A DNA stretch of 47,125 nucleotides from Pseudomonas fluorescens (GCF_902497625.1 NZ_CABVGX010000046.1:1-47125), one strand, 5' to 3'; positions 34,310-42,286 are shown, numbered from the stretch's first letter. The notes: generated by a model not told the origin, from the sequence alone. Program-made: numbers and translations.

Positions 34310-35227
34310 ATGGTCGACAAACTGACGCATCTGAAACAGCTGGAGGCCGAAAGCATCCACATCATCCGCGAGGTCGCCGCCGAGTTCGATAACCCGGTGA
34401 TGCTGTACTCCGTCGGCAAAGATTCCGCCGTGATGCTGCACCTTGCGCGCAAGGCATTCTTCCCGGGCAAGCTGCCGTTCCCGGTGATGCACGTCGACAC
34501 CCGGTGGAAGTTCCAGGAAATGTACGCATTCCGCGATCGCATGGTCCAAGAGCTTGGCCTTGATCTGATCGTGCACGTGAACCCCGATGGCGTCGCGCAG
34601 GGCATCAACCCGCTGACCCACGGCAGTGCCAAACACACCGACATCATGAAAACCGAAGGCCTCAAGCAAGCCCTCGACAAGCACGGTTTTGACGCCGCAT
34701 TCGGTGGCGCGCGTCGCGACGAAGAGAAATCCCGCGCCAAAGAGCGCGTGTATTCCTTCCGCGACACCAAGCACCGCTGGGACCCGAAAAACCAGCGCCC
34801 GGAACTGTGGAACGTCTACAACGGCAACGTCAACAAGGGCGAATCCATTCGTGTGTTCCCGTTGTCGAACTGGACCGAACTGGACATCTGGCAGTACATC
34901 TACCTCGAAGGCATCCCGATCGTGCCGCTGTATTTCGCCGCCGAGCGCGACGTCATCGAGATGAACGGCACCTGGATCATGATCGACGACGAACGCCTGC
35001 TCAATCACCTGAGCGACGAAGACAAGGCGCGCATCGTCAAGAAGAAAGTCCGTTTCCGTACGTTGGGTGACTACCCGCTGACCGGTGCGGTCGAGTCCGA
35101 GGCCACCAGCCTGACCGACATCATTCAGGAAATGCTCCTGACGCGAACTTCCGAACGCCAGGGCCGGGTCATCGACCACGATGGCGCAGGCTCGATGGAA
35201 GAAAAGAAACGGCAGGGGTATTTCTAA
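34310..35227 (+). CDS. cysD: Sulfate adenylyltransferase subunit 2
   Basis: 305 residues, PAPS-reductase/ATP-pyrophosphatase fold. PP-loop 'YSVGKDSAVMLHLARK' with Ser34-Gly36-Lys37-Asp38-Ser39; ends 'EEKKRQGYF', the family terminus. With CysN it makes APS from sulfate and ATP for sulfur assimilation. cysN normally follows directly, but here a 500-base insertion lies between. The TAA (35225-35227) sits within the left inverted repeat of that insertion. Confidence 0.97.
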   Translation: MVDKLTHLKQLEAESIHIIREVAAEFDNPVMLYSVGKDSAVMLHLARKAFFPGKLPFPVMHVDTRWKFQEMYAFRDRMVQELGLDLIVHVNPDGVAQGINPLTHGSAKHTDIMKTEGLKQALDKHGFDAAFGGARRDEEKSRAKERVYSFRDTKHRWDPKNQRPELWNVYNGNVNKGESIRVFPLSNWTELDIWQYIYLEGIPIVPLYFAAERDVIEMNGTWIMIDDERLLNHLSDEDKARIVKKKVRFRTLGDYPLTGAVESEATSLTDIIQEMLLTRTSERQGRVIDHDGAGSMEEKKRQGYF

Positions 35228-35251
35228 GCTTTGAGTTACAAGCGGCAAGCT
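35226..35251 (+). repeat. Left inverted repeat of the S23-type insertion
   Basis: Overlaps the cysD stop codon and contains CAAGCGGCAAGCT (35239-35251), the exact reverse complement of 35687-35699. Confidence 0.85.
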
Positions 35252-35331
35252 GCAAGTTAAGGGCGGTATGCGTAACGTTGTGGTTTGGTGCTTGTGGCCG
35301 GTTGCTGCGGGCCGTTATCGGATGACTCGCA

Positions 35332-35673
35332 ATGGATTTCGAGAAGCTGATTGTCTGGCAGAGAAGCAAGTGTTTAGCGGTGAAAATCTATCGGGAGTTT
35401 GCTGGATGTGGGGACTTTGGCTTCAAGGATCAAATTACTCGCTCCGCACTGTCGGTACCTTCCAATATTGCTGAAGGGATGGAGCGTTGCGGCGCCAAGG
35501 AAAAAGCACATTTTCTTTGGGTAGCAAAAGCCTCGTGTGGTGAGTTACGAACTCAGATCCTCATAGGCTGTGAAATTGCCTACATCGCTGACTCTTTGGC
35601 TGACGATTGGATTACAGAAACCCGCGAGCTTTCAAGAATGCTAAGCGGCTTGATCAACAAAATTTCTGAGTAG
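35332..35673 (+). CDS. Four-helix-bundle protein of the S23/23S-rRNA-IVP family
   Basis: 113 residues, all helical, with the family core 'FKDQITRSALSVPSNIAEG' (about 30-48) and 'LWVAKASCGELRTQI' (about 62-76). Related proteins are encoded in 23S rRNA intervening sequences of Leptospira and Coxiella and, as Avd, in diversity-generating retroelements, where the bundle forms a pentameric barrel that binds nucleic acid. Function here is unknown. No strong ribosome site is seen; ATG at 35332 fits the family start. AT-rich and between cysD and cysN, so it is probably acquired. Confidence 0.88.
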   Translation: MDFEKLIVWQRSKCLAVKIYREFAGCGDFGFKDQITRSALSVPSNIAEGMERCGAKEKAHFLWVAKASCGELRTQILIGCEIAYIADSLADDWITETRELSRMLSGLINKISE

Positions 35674-35686
35674 CTGTACGCCGACA

Positions 35687-35712
35687 AGCTTGCCGCTTGA
35701 AGCTTACAGCTT
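35687..35712 (-). repeat. Right inverted repeat of the S23-type insertion
   Basis: AGCTTGCCGCTTG (35687-35699) is the exact complement of the left repeat core; the outer 13 bases match at 9. The cysN ribosome site GGAG (35713-35716) begins at the very next base. Confidence 0.85.
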
Positions 35713-35726
35713 GGAGCTCGAATGCA

Positions 35727-37625
35727 ATGAGTCACGTATCTGATTTGATCAGCGAGGACATCCTCGCCTACCTGGGCCAGCACGAACGCAAGGAAATGCT
35801 GCGCTTTCTGACCTGTGGCAACGTCGACGACGGCAAGAGCACCCTGATCGGGCGCCTGCTGCACGACTCCAAGATGATCTACGAAGATCACCTGGAAGCC
35901 ATCACGCGCGACTCGAAAAAAGTCGGCACCACCGGCGAAGACATCGACCTGGCGTTGCTGGTCGACGGCCTGCAGGCCGAGCGTGAGCAGGGCATCACCA
36001 TTGATGTCGCGTACCGCTATTTCTCCACCGCCAAACGCAAATTCATCATCGCCGACACCCCGGGCCATGAGCAGTACACCCGCAACATGGCCACTGGTGC
36101 GTCTACCTGTGACCTGGCGATCATTCTGGTCGATGCCCGTTACGGCGTGCAGACCCAGACCCGTCGTCACAGCTTTATAGCCTCGTTGCTCGGCATCAAA
36201 CACATCGTGGTCGCCATCAACAAGATGGACCTCAACGGCTTCGACGAAAGCGTTTTCGAGTCGATCAAGGCCGATTACCTGAAGTTCGCCGAAGGCATCG
36301 CGTTCAAGCCGACCACCATGGCCTTCGTGCCGATGTCGGCGCTGAAGGGCGACAACGTGGTGAACAAATCCGAGCGCTCGCCGTGGTACACCGGCCAGTC
36401 GCTGATGGAAATCCTCGAGACCGTCGAGATCGCCAGCGACCGCAATTACACCGATTTGCGTTTCCCGGTGCAGTACGTCAACCGTCCGAACCTGAACTTC
36501 CGTGGTTTTGCCGGTACTTTGGCCAGCGGCGTGGTGCACAAGGGCGACGAAGTTGTGGTGCTGCCGTCGGGCAAAAGCAGCCGCGTGAAATCCATTGTCA
36601 CCTTCGAAGGTGAACTGGAGCACGCAGGCCCGGGTCAGGCAGTGACGCTGACCATGGAAGACGAAATCGACATCTCTCGCGGCGACTTGCTGGTGCATGC
36701 CGACAACCTGCCGCAAGTGACCGACGCCTTCGACGCCATGCTGGTGTGGATGGCCGAGGAACCGATGTTGCCGGGCAAGAAATACGACATCAAACGCGCC
36801 ACGTCCTACGTGCCGGGTTCGATCACCAGCATCGTCAACCGCGTCGACGTGAACACCCTTGAAGAAGGCCCGGCCAGCTCGTTGCAGCTGAACGAGATCG
36901 GTCGGGTCAAGATCAGCCTCGACGCCGCCATCGCGTTGGACGGTTACGCAAGCAACCGCACCACCGGTTCGTTCATCGTCATCGACCGCTTGACCAATGG
37001 TACCGTCGCCGCCGGCATGATCATCGCTCAGCCTTTGAGCCATGGCACCAGCACGCACCACGGCAAACTGGCCCACGTGGCGACCGAAGAGCGTGCACAA
37101 CGCTTCGGCCAGCAACCGGCTACCGTGCTGTTCAGCGGTTTGTCGGGCGCGGGTAAAAGCACGCTGGCGTACGCCGTTGAGCGCAAACTGTTCGACCTGG
37201 GCCGTGCGGTATTCGTGCTTGATGGCCAGAACCTTCGTCACGACCTCAACAAGGGGCTGCCGCAGGATCGCGCAGGGCGCACCGAGAACTGGCGTCGTGC
37301 CGCGCACGTCGCACGTCAGTTCAACGAAGCGGGGCTGCTGACGCTGGCAGCGTTCGTTGCGCCGAGTGCCGAAGGGCGCGAGCAAGCCAAGGACCTGATC
37401 GGCAAGGAACGCTTGCTGACGGTCTACGTGCAGGCCTCGCCGGCGGTCTGTGCCGAACGTGACCCGCAAGGTCTGTACGCGGCCGCAGGGGATAACATCC
37501 CGGGCGAGTCCTTCCCGTACGACGTGCCGCTGAATGCCGATCTGGTGATCGACACCCAGTCGCTGTCACTGGAAGAAAGCGTCAAGCAAGTGCTGGATCT
37601 GCTGCGTCAGCGTGGCGCGATCTAG
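35727..37625 (+). CDS. cysNC: Bifunctional sulfate adenylyltransferase subunit 1 / APS kinase
   Basis: 632 residues, a fusion. CysN part (about 1-455): GTPase with 'GNVDDGKSTLIGRLLHD' (31-47), 'DTPGHEQYTRNM' and 'NKMDL', then two beta-barrel domains. CysC part (about 460-632): P-loop 'SGLSGAGKSTLA' (470-481) and 'FVLDGQNLRHDLNKGL'. GTP hydrolysis by CysN drives APS synthesis by CysD; the CysC part phosphorylates APS to PAPS. This fusion is normal in Pseudomonas. ATG 35727 is 10 bases after GGAG; a TTG at 35697 inside the repeat is rejected. Confidence 0.97.
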   Translation: MSHVSDLISEDILAYLGQHERKEMLRFLTCGNVDDGKSTLIGRLLHDSKMIYEDHLEAITRDSKKVGTTGEDIDLALLVDGLQAEREQGITIDVAYRYFSTAKRKFIIADTPGHEQYTRNMATGASTCDLAIILVDARYGVQTQTRRHSFIASLLGIKHIVVAINKMDLNGFDESVFESIKADYLKFAEGIAFKPTTMAFVPMSALKGDNVVNKSERSPWYTGQSLMEILETVEIASDRNYTDLRFPVQYVNRPNLNFRGFAGTLASGVVHKGDEVVVLPSGKSSRVKSIVTFEGELEHAGPGQAVTLTMEDEIDISRGDLLVHADNLPQVTDAFDAMLVWMAEEPMLPGKKYDIKRATSYVPGSITSIVNRVDVNTLEEGPASSLQLNEIGRVKISLDAAIALDGYASNRTTGSFIVIDRLTNGTVAAGMIIAQPLSHGTSTHHGKLAHVATEERAQRFGQQPATVLFSGLSGAGKSTLAYAVERKLFDLGRAVFVLDGQNLRHDLNKGLPQDRAGRTENWRRAAHVARQFNEAGLLTLAAFVAPSAEGREQAKDLIGKERLLTVYVQASPAVCAERDPQGLYAAAGDNIPGESFPYDVPLNADLVIDTQSLSLEESVKQVLDLLRQRGAI

Positions 37626-37640
37626 GATAGGAGCAGCGGT

Positions 37641-37664
37641 AAGCCGTTAGCTTCAAGCTGCAAG
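37641..37664 (+). repeat. Third copy of the S23-insertion end repeat, after cysNC
   Basis: These 24 bases are the reverse complement of 35689-35712 at 21 of 24 positions and match the left repeat (35226-35249) at 18 of 24. The order is therefore repeat, S23 gene, inverted repeat, cysNC, repeat. Confidence 0.75.
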
Positions 37665-37666
37665 AG

Positions 37667-37701
37667 AAACCCGCCTATGAGTGATCATCGGCGGGTTTTT
37701 T
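37667..37701 (+). terminator. Rho-independent terminator after cysNC
   Basis: AAACCCGCC (37667-37675) pairs with GGCGGGTTT (37690-37698), followed by a T run to 37701. It ends the cysD-cysNC transcript. Confidence 0.9.
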
Positions 37702-37719
37702 GTGTCCTTGAGATCGCCT

Positions 37720-37790
37720 TCGCGAGCAGGCTCGCTCCCACAAGGTCAGCGTGCACTGAAGATCAACTGTGGGAGCGAGCCTGCTCGCGA
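37720..37790. repeat. REP doublet after cysNC
   Basis: 37720-37742 and 37768-37790 are perfect 23-base reverse complements (TCGCGAGCAGGCTCGCTCCCACA), in the opposite arm order to the doublet before cysD. Located between convergent cysNC and the acyltransferase. Confidence 0.93.
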
Positions 37791-37812
37791 TGGGGCCGGC
37801 ACTGACACCTTG

Positions 37813-38715
37813 TTACTTGCCAGGATACTCACGGTGCATCTGCCCCAGCAACGCATCCTTGTCTTCCCACAACTGATTGATCCACCCCTGAAACTGCAGG
37901 CGATACTCGCCGTCCTGATCGTAATTCTTGCCAATGAACTGGGGCGGAATCTTCAGCTCTTGAAAATGCACCACCACGTCCTTGACGTTGCCGCAGAGCA
38001 GATCCCAATAGCCTGGACGGCCGCCCGGATAATGAATCGTCACGTTGACGATCGATTCCAGTTGTTCACCCATCGCATCCAGCACAAAGGCAATGCCGCC
38101 GGCCTTGGGTTTCAGCAGATACTTGAACGGTGATTGCTGCTGCGCGTGTTTGCCTTCAGTGAAACGCGTGCCTTCGACGAAATTAAAGATCCCCACCGAG
38201 GTGTTGCGGAACTTCGCGCAGGTCTTGCGCGTGGTTGCCAGGTCTTTGCCTTTCTTCTCCGGGTGCTTCTCCAGGTAAGCTTTGGAATAACGCTTCATGA
38301 ACGGAAATCCCAGCGCCCACCACGCCAGGCCGATGACCGGGACCCAGATCAGCTCTTGCTTGAGGAAGAATTTCAGCGGCTGGATACGACGATTGAGCAC
38401 GTACTGCAATACCATGATGTCGACCCAGCTCTGATGGTTGCTGGTGATCAGGTACGAATGCCGATAGTCCAGCCCGTCCAGACCGCTGAGGTGCCAGCGC
38501 GTGCGGCAGACCAGATTCATCCAGGCCTTGTTGTTGCTGATCCAGGCTTCATGGATATGACTCATCAGCCAAAGCGTGAAACGTTGCGTAATGGCGAAGG
38601 GCAGCGCCTTGAAAATCGCCACGCAGAACAGAATCGAGCAAAGCAAAATCGTGTTCAGTGCCAACAACAGCGAGGCGATCACGCCGCGTACGGGTGCAGG
38701 TAGAAAATCCAGCAT
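37813..38715 (-). CDS. PlsC-like acyltransferase (YihG type)
   Basis: 300 residues. Two membrane segments near the N-terminus (about 12-36), acyltransferase motif NHxxxxD at His94 and Asp99 ('TSNHQSWVDIM'), 'KRYSKAYLEKHPEKKGKD' and the 'FVEGTRFTEGK' block (about 178-188). Members acylate lysophosphatidic acid or lysophospholipids at the inner membrane; YihG-type enzymes tune the fatty-acid content of phospholipids. The start codon directly follows the pta stop (TAA then ATG), so the genes are cotranscribed. Confidence 0.88.
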   Translation of the reverse strand: MLDFLPAPVRGVIASLLLALNTILLCSILFCVAIFKALPFAITQRFTLWLMSHIHEAWISNNKAWMNLVCRTRWHLSGLDGLDYRHSYLITSNHQSWVDIMVLQYVLNRRIQPLKFFLKQELIWVPVIGLAWWALGFPFMKRYSKAYLEKHPEKKGKDLATTRKTCAKFRNTSVGIFNFVEGTRFTEGKHAQQQSPFKYLLKPKAGGIAFVLDAMGEQLESIVNVTIHYPGGRPGYWDLLCGNVKDVVVHFQELKIPPQFIGKNYDQDGEYRLQFQGWINQLWEDKDALLGQMHREYPGK

Positions 38716-40815
38716 TTAAAGATCCATAGGTCGGTTGGCAGCTTGGATCGCGGTCAACGCGATGGTGTACACGATGTCATCGACCTGCGCGCCCCGCGGC
38801 AGGTCGTTCACCGGTTTGCGCAGGCCCTGCAGCATCGGGCCGAGGCTGACGCAATCGGCACTGCGCTGCACGGCTTTGTGCGTAGTGTTGCCGGTATTGA
38901 GGTCGGGGAACACAAACACCGTGGCGCGCCCGGCGACCGGGCTGTTCGGCGCCAACTGTCGGGCAACGCTTTCGTTGGCTGCAGCGTCGTACTGCAACGG
39001 GCCGTCAATCAGCAGCGAATGCTGCTGTTCGTGTGCCAGTAACGTTGCTTCGCGGACCTTCTCGACTTCTTCACCGCTGGCTGATTCGCCGCTCGAATAG
39101 CTGATCATTGCCACACGCGGGGTGATGCCGAATGCGGCGGCCGAGTCGGCGCTCTGCAGGGCGATCTCGGCCAGTTCGCTGGCGCTTGGGTGCGGGTTCA
39201 TCACGCAATCGCCATAAACCAGCACTTCTTCCGCAAACAGCATGAAGAACACCGACGAGACCAGCGTGCAGCCCGGCGCAGTTTTAATCAGCTGCAGGGC
39301 CGGGCGAATGGTGTTCGCAGTGGAATGAATAACGCCGGAGACCAGGCCATCGACTTCATCCAGCGCCAGCATCATGGTGCCGATCACCACTGTGTCTTCC
39401 AGTTGCTGTTCGGCCATCGGCGCGTTGAGGCTTTTCGATTTACGCAGAGCAACCATCGGCTCGACGTAGCGCTCACGGATCAGGTCCGGATCAAGAATCT
39501 CCAACCCCGGCGGCAGTTCGATATCGTGCGCGCGTGCCACGGCTTCGACGTCCGCCGGTTTGGCCAGCAACACGCAGCGGGCAATGCCGCGTGCCTGGCA
39601 GATCGCCGCTGCCTGCACGGTCAACGGCTCGCTGCCTTCGGGCAACACGATGCGCTTGTTGGCGGCTTGCGCGCGCTGAATCAGTTGATAGCGGAACACG
39701 GCCGGAGACAAGCGCATTTCCCGTGGCGTCCCACAACGCTGGTGCAGCCAGTTGGCGTCGAGATGACTGGCGACGAAATCGGTGATGATCTCCGCACGCT
39801 CGCGATCGTCGATCGGGATTTCCTTGTTCAACCCGTTCAGCTGGTTGGCGGTGTCGTACGAGCCGGTGCTTACCGACAGCACCGGCAGACCTGCCTGCAG
39901 CGCGCCACGGCAAAGGTCCATGATGCGCGGATCGGGCAGGGTGTCGCTGGTGAGCAACAGGCCGGCCAGCGGCACGCCGTTCATGGCGGCTAGGCTGACG
40001 GCGAGGATGATGTCGTCGCGATCGCCTGGCGTCACCACCAGCACGCCGGGCTTGAGCAACTCCACAGTGTTACGCATGGTGCGCGCGCAAATGATGATTT
40101 TGCTCATTCGGCGGGTTTCGTAGTCGCCGGCATTGAGGATTTGCGCGCCCATCAGGTCGGCAACGTCGCGGGTGCGCGGCGCGTTGAGCTCCGGCTGGAA
40201 CGGGATGCAGCCGAGCAGCTTGAAATCGCCGCTGCGCAGCAAGGACGAATGCTCCTTCAGGCGCGCAGCAAACGCTTCCATGCTCTCTTCGGTCTTCACC
40301 TTGTTCAGGATCACGCCGAGGACTTTCGGGTCTTTCGGGCCGCCGAACAGCTGTGCCTGTAACTCGACGCGCCCGGAAAGCTCGGCCAATACTTCGTTCT
40401 CCGGCGCGGAGACCAGGATCACGTCAGCATCGAGGCTTTTGGCCAAATGCAGATTGACCCGCGCCGCGTAGCTGGCACTGCGAGTCGGCACCATGCCCTC
40501 AACAATAAGCACGTCTTTGCCGATGGCGGCTTGCTGATACAGGGTGATGATCTCTTCGAGCAATTCGTCAAGCTGGCCGTCGCCGAGCATGCGCTCGACA
40601 TGTGCCAGGCCCAGCGGCTGAGGCGGTTTCAGGCCGTGGGTGCGTGCCACCAGTTCGGTGGAACGCTCAGGCCCGGTGTCACCCGGATGGGGTTGCGCGA
40701 TGGGTTTGAAAAAGCCGACCTTGAGACCGGCCCGCTCGAGGGTGCGCACCAGCCCGAGGCTGATTGAGGTCAGGCCCACACCAAAATCGGTGGGCGCGAT
40801 AAAAAAAGTTTGCAT
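38716..40815 (-). CDS. pta: Phosphate acetyltransferase, long form
   Basis: 699 residues. Three parts: N-terminal P-loop-like CobQ/BioD domain ('FIAPTDFGVGLTSISLGLVR'), a central DRTGG domain (about 215-330), and the C-terminal catalytic PTA domain with 'NPHPSASELAEIALQSADSA' (about 540-559) and 'ISYSSGESASG'. It interconverts acetyl-CoA and acetyl phosphate. No ackA lies next to it; in PAO1 the partner acetate kinase gene adjoins pta (from memory). Ends on the acyltransferase start. Confidence 0.95.
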   Translation of the reverse strand: MQTFFIAPTDFGVGLTSISLGLVRTLERAGLKVGFFKPIAQPHPGDTGPERSTELVARTHGLKPPQPLGLAHVERMLGDGQLDELLEEIITLYQQAAIGKDVLIVEGMVPTRSASYAARVNLHLAKSLDADVILVSAPENEVLAELSGRVELQAQLFGGPKDPKVLGVILNKVKTEESMEAFAARLKEHSSLLRSGDFKLLGCIPFQPELNAPRTRDVADLMGAQILNAGDYETRRMSKIIICARTMRNTVELLKPGVLVVTPGDRDDIILAVSLAAMNGVPLAGLLLTSDTLPDPRIMDLCRGALQAGLPVLSVSTGSYDTANQLNGLNKEIPIDDRERAEIITDFVASHLDANWLHQRCGTPREMRLSPAVFRYQLIQRAQAANKRIVLPEGSEPLTVQAAAICQARGIARCVLLAKPADVEAVARAHDIELPPGLEILDPDLIRERYVEPMVALRKSKSLNAPMAEQQLEDTVVIGTMMLALDEVDGLVSGVIHSTANTIRPALQLIKTAPGCTLVSSVFFMLFAEEVLVYGDCVMNPHPSASELAEIALQSADSAAAFGITPRVAMISYSSGESASGEEVEKVREATLLAHEQQHSLLIDGPLQYDAAANESVARQLAPNSPVAGRATVFVFPDLNTGNTTHKAVQRSADCVSLGPMLQGLRKPVNDLPRGAQVDDIVYTIALTAIQAANRPMDL

Positions 40816-40875
40816 GCGGATTCTCTAAAGGAGCATGGCAATGGTGACGGCCTATGACTGACCGTCTACCGCAAT

Positions 40876-41184
40876 TCAGTCGCCAAGGTTAGCGCTAACC
40901 GAGCCTTGTGCGCACCAACCGCACGCAAAGGGCTGACCTATTTTTTCAAGGCGTTGCGCCGGGTCGAGCACCCAGGCGCGCGATTGCCATGGTGGGCGGT
41001 GACGCAGGTGCTGTGTATGGCCGCAGGACAGCTCGGCGACCCAGTGGCCATCCTCGTCCTGATGAAAGCCTGTGACCGTCGGGCCTGGCGCCGCGTTCCG
41101 TCTGTCCGGGTTGTGTTCGCTTTCGGACGATTGCTTCGCTAAACTTGGTCTTTCTATATTCTTCTGCAAAAGGTCTCGCCCCAT
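40876..41184 (-). CDS. DUF3565 protein with Cys/His cluster
   Basis: About 102 residues with this start. The conserved part 'VTGFHQDEDGHWVAELSCGH' through 'CGWC' is the DUF3565 domain. It has Cys-Gly-His, a further two His ('HTQHLRH') and a CxxC, a likely Zn or other metal site. The start is uncertain: ATG 41184 shares CATG with the divergent slyD start, the N-terminus before 'TVTGF' is not conserved-looking, and the first codons are antisense to slyD. A shorter product with an unusual start is possible. Function unknown. Confidence 0.65.
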   Translation of the reverse strand: MGRDLLQKNIERPSLAKQSSESEHNPDRRNAAPGPTVTGFHQDEDGHWVAELSCGHTQHLRHRPPWQSRAWVLDPAQRLEKIGQPFACGWCAQGSVSANLGD

Positions 41185-41668
41185 GCTGATCGCCGCCAAT
41201 AAGGCTGTCTCCATCGACTATACCCTGACCAACGACGCTGGTGAGGTCATCGACAGCTCCGCCGGCGGCGCGCCGCTGGTCTACCTGCAAGGCGCAGGCA
41301 ACATTATTCCGGGCCTGGAAAAAGCCCTGGAAGGCAAAGCAGTCGGCGACGAGCTGACCGTAGCCGTTGAACCTGAAGACGCTTACGGCGAATACGCGGC
41401 CGAACTGGTCAGCACCTTGAGCCGCAGCATGTTCGAAGGCGTTGACGAGCTGGAAGTGGGCATGCAGTTCCACGCTTCCGCGCCGGACGGTCAGATGCAG
41501 ATCGTGACCATCCGCGATCTGGACGGCGACGATGTCACCGTCGACGGCAACCACCCGTTGGCCGGTCAGCGCCTGAATTTCCAGGTCAAGATCATCGAGA
41601 TCCGTGACGCCAGCCAGGAAGAAGTCGCCCATGGTCACGTCCATGGCGAAGGTGGCCATCACCACTGA
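41183..41668 (+). CDS. slyD: SlyD-type FKBP peptidyl-prolyl isomerase
   Basis: 161 residues. FKBP part 'YTLTNDAGEVIDSSAGGAPL' and 'GAGNIIPGLEKALEGKAVGDE' (about 37-57), an IF chaperone insert (about 70-120), and a short His-rich tail 'HGHVHGEGGHHH' that can bind nickel. It speeds proline isomerisation and can help metallate hydrogenases or other Ni proteins. Tail is shorter than in E. coli SlyD. Divergent from the DUF3565 gene; its ATG overlaps that start on the other strand. Confidence 0.92.
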   Translation: MLIAANKAVSIDYTLTNDAGEVIDSSAGGAPLVYLQGAGNIIPGLEKALEGKAVGDELTVAVEPEDAYGEYAAELVSTLSRSMFEGVDELEVGMQFHASAPDGQMQIVTIRDLDGDDVTVDGNHPLAGQRLNFQVKIIEIRDASQEEVAHGHVHGEGGHHH

Positions 41669-41697
41669 TTTCTGCGCTAAGCTTTCGAGAACTGGAG

Positions 41698-41720
41698 AGG
41701 CGCCCGCGGGGCGCCTTTTT
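41698..41720 (+). terminator. Rho-independent terminator after slyD
   Basis: AGGCGCCC (41698-41705) pairs with GGGCGCCT (41709-41716) around a three-base loop, followed by TTTTT. Confidence 0.9.
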
Positions 41721-41791
41721 AGTCCGCGGCTGTCCCTGGTGAAATCACCCAGTGGCAGTTTCGAGAAGAACACGGGAATTGGGAGTTCGTC

Positions 41792-42274
41792 ATGAGTGCT
41801 TTTCACGACCTTAAACTGAAGGCCCTGGATGGTCAGGAGTTGCCTCTTGCGCCTCTCAAAGGGTGCGTCGTGCTGGTGGTCAACGTTGCTTCCAAATGTG
41901 GCCTGACCCCACAGTACGCGGCGCTGGAAAATCTTTACCAGCAATACAAAGACCAGGGTTTCAGCGTACTGGGCCTGCCGTGCAATCAGTTTGCCGGGCA
42001 GGAACCGGGCTCCGAGCAGGAGATCCAGGATTTTTGCAGTCTGAACTATGGCGTGACCTTTCCGTTGTCCAGCAAACTGGACGTCAACGGACACGACCGT
42101 CATCAGTTGTACCGCCTGTTGGCAGGCGAGGGCGCGGAATTCCCGGGCGACATCACCTGGAACTTCGAAAAATTCCTGCTGGGCAAGGATGGTCGCGTGC
42201 TCGCGCGGTTCTCGCCACGCACGGCGCCTGATGACGCCTCGGTCATTCAGGCGATTGAAAAAGCGCTGAGCTGA
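41792..42274 (+). CDS. Glutathione peroxidase family thiol peroxidase
   Basis: 160 residues. Cys36 in 'NVASKCGLTPQY' replaces selenocysteine; the catalytic partners Gln70 ('NQFAGQEPGS') and Trp-Asn in 'WNFEKFLL' are present. Cys64 and Cys82 are candidate resolving cysteines, which usually means thioredoxin is the real reductant. It reduces hydrogen and lipid peroxides. Corresponds by position to PA0838. trxB at 46 kb could feed the same chain. Confidence 0.92.
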   Translation: MSAFHDLKLKALDGQELPLAPLKGCVVLVVNVASKCGLTPQYAALENLYQQYKDQGFSVLGLPCNQFAGQEPGSEQEIQDFCSLNYGVTFPLSSKLDVNGHDRHQLYRLLAGEGAEFPGDITWNFEKFLLGKDGRVLARFSPRTAPDDASVIQAIEKALS

Positions 42275-42286
42275 ATCAGATAGATC

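Larger units (their letters stand above)
35226..35712 (+). mobile_element. S23/IVP-type insertion between cysD and cysN
   Basis: About 487 bases bounded by 26-base inverted repeats (35226-35251 and 35687-35712, 22 of 26 matching, the inner 13 perfect). They enclose one gene of the four-helix-bundle S23 family. The inside is visibly AT-richer than cysD and cysN, with different codon choice (for example AAATTACTC, ATTTTCTTT). No transposase is present. It resembles in layout the intervening sequences of 23S rRNA genes, which carry the same protein inside a stem formed by end repeats. Mobility is inferred. Confidence 0.6.

Noticed and set aside
35268..35474. Small open frame (68 codons) overlapping the start of the S23 gene
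   Set aside because: Conflicts with the S23 frame, which has clear family residues; no ribosome site.
35580..37469. 629-codon minus-strand open frame opposite cysNC
   Set aside because: Shadow of cysNC; no recognisable motif, and the plus strand has complete GTPase and APS-kinase motifs.
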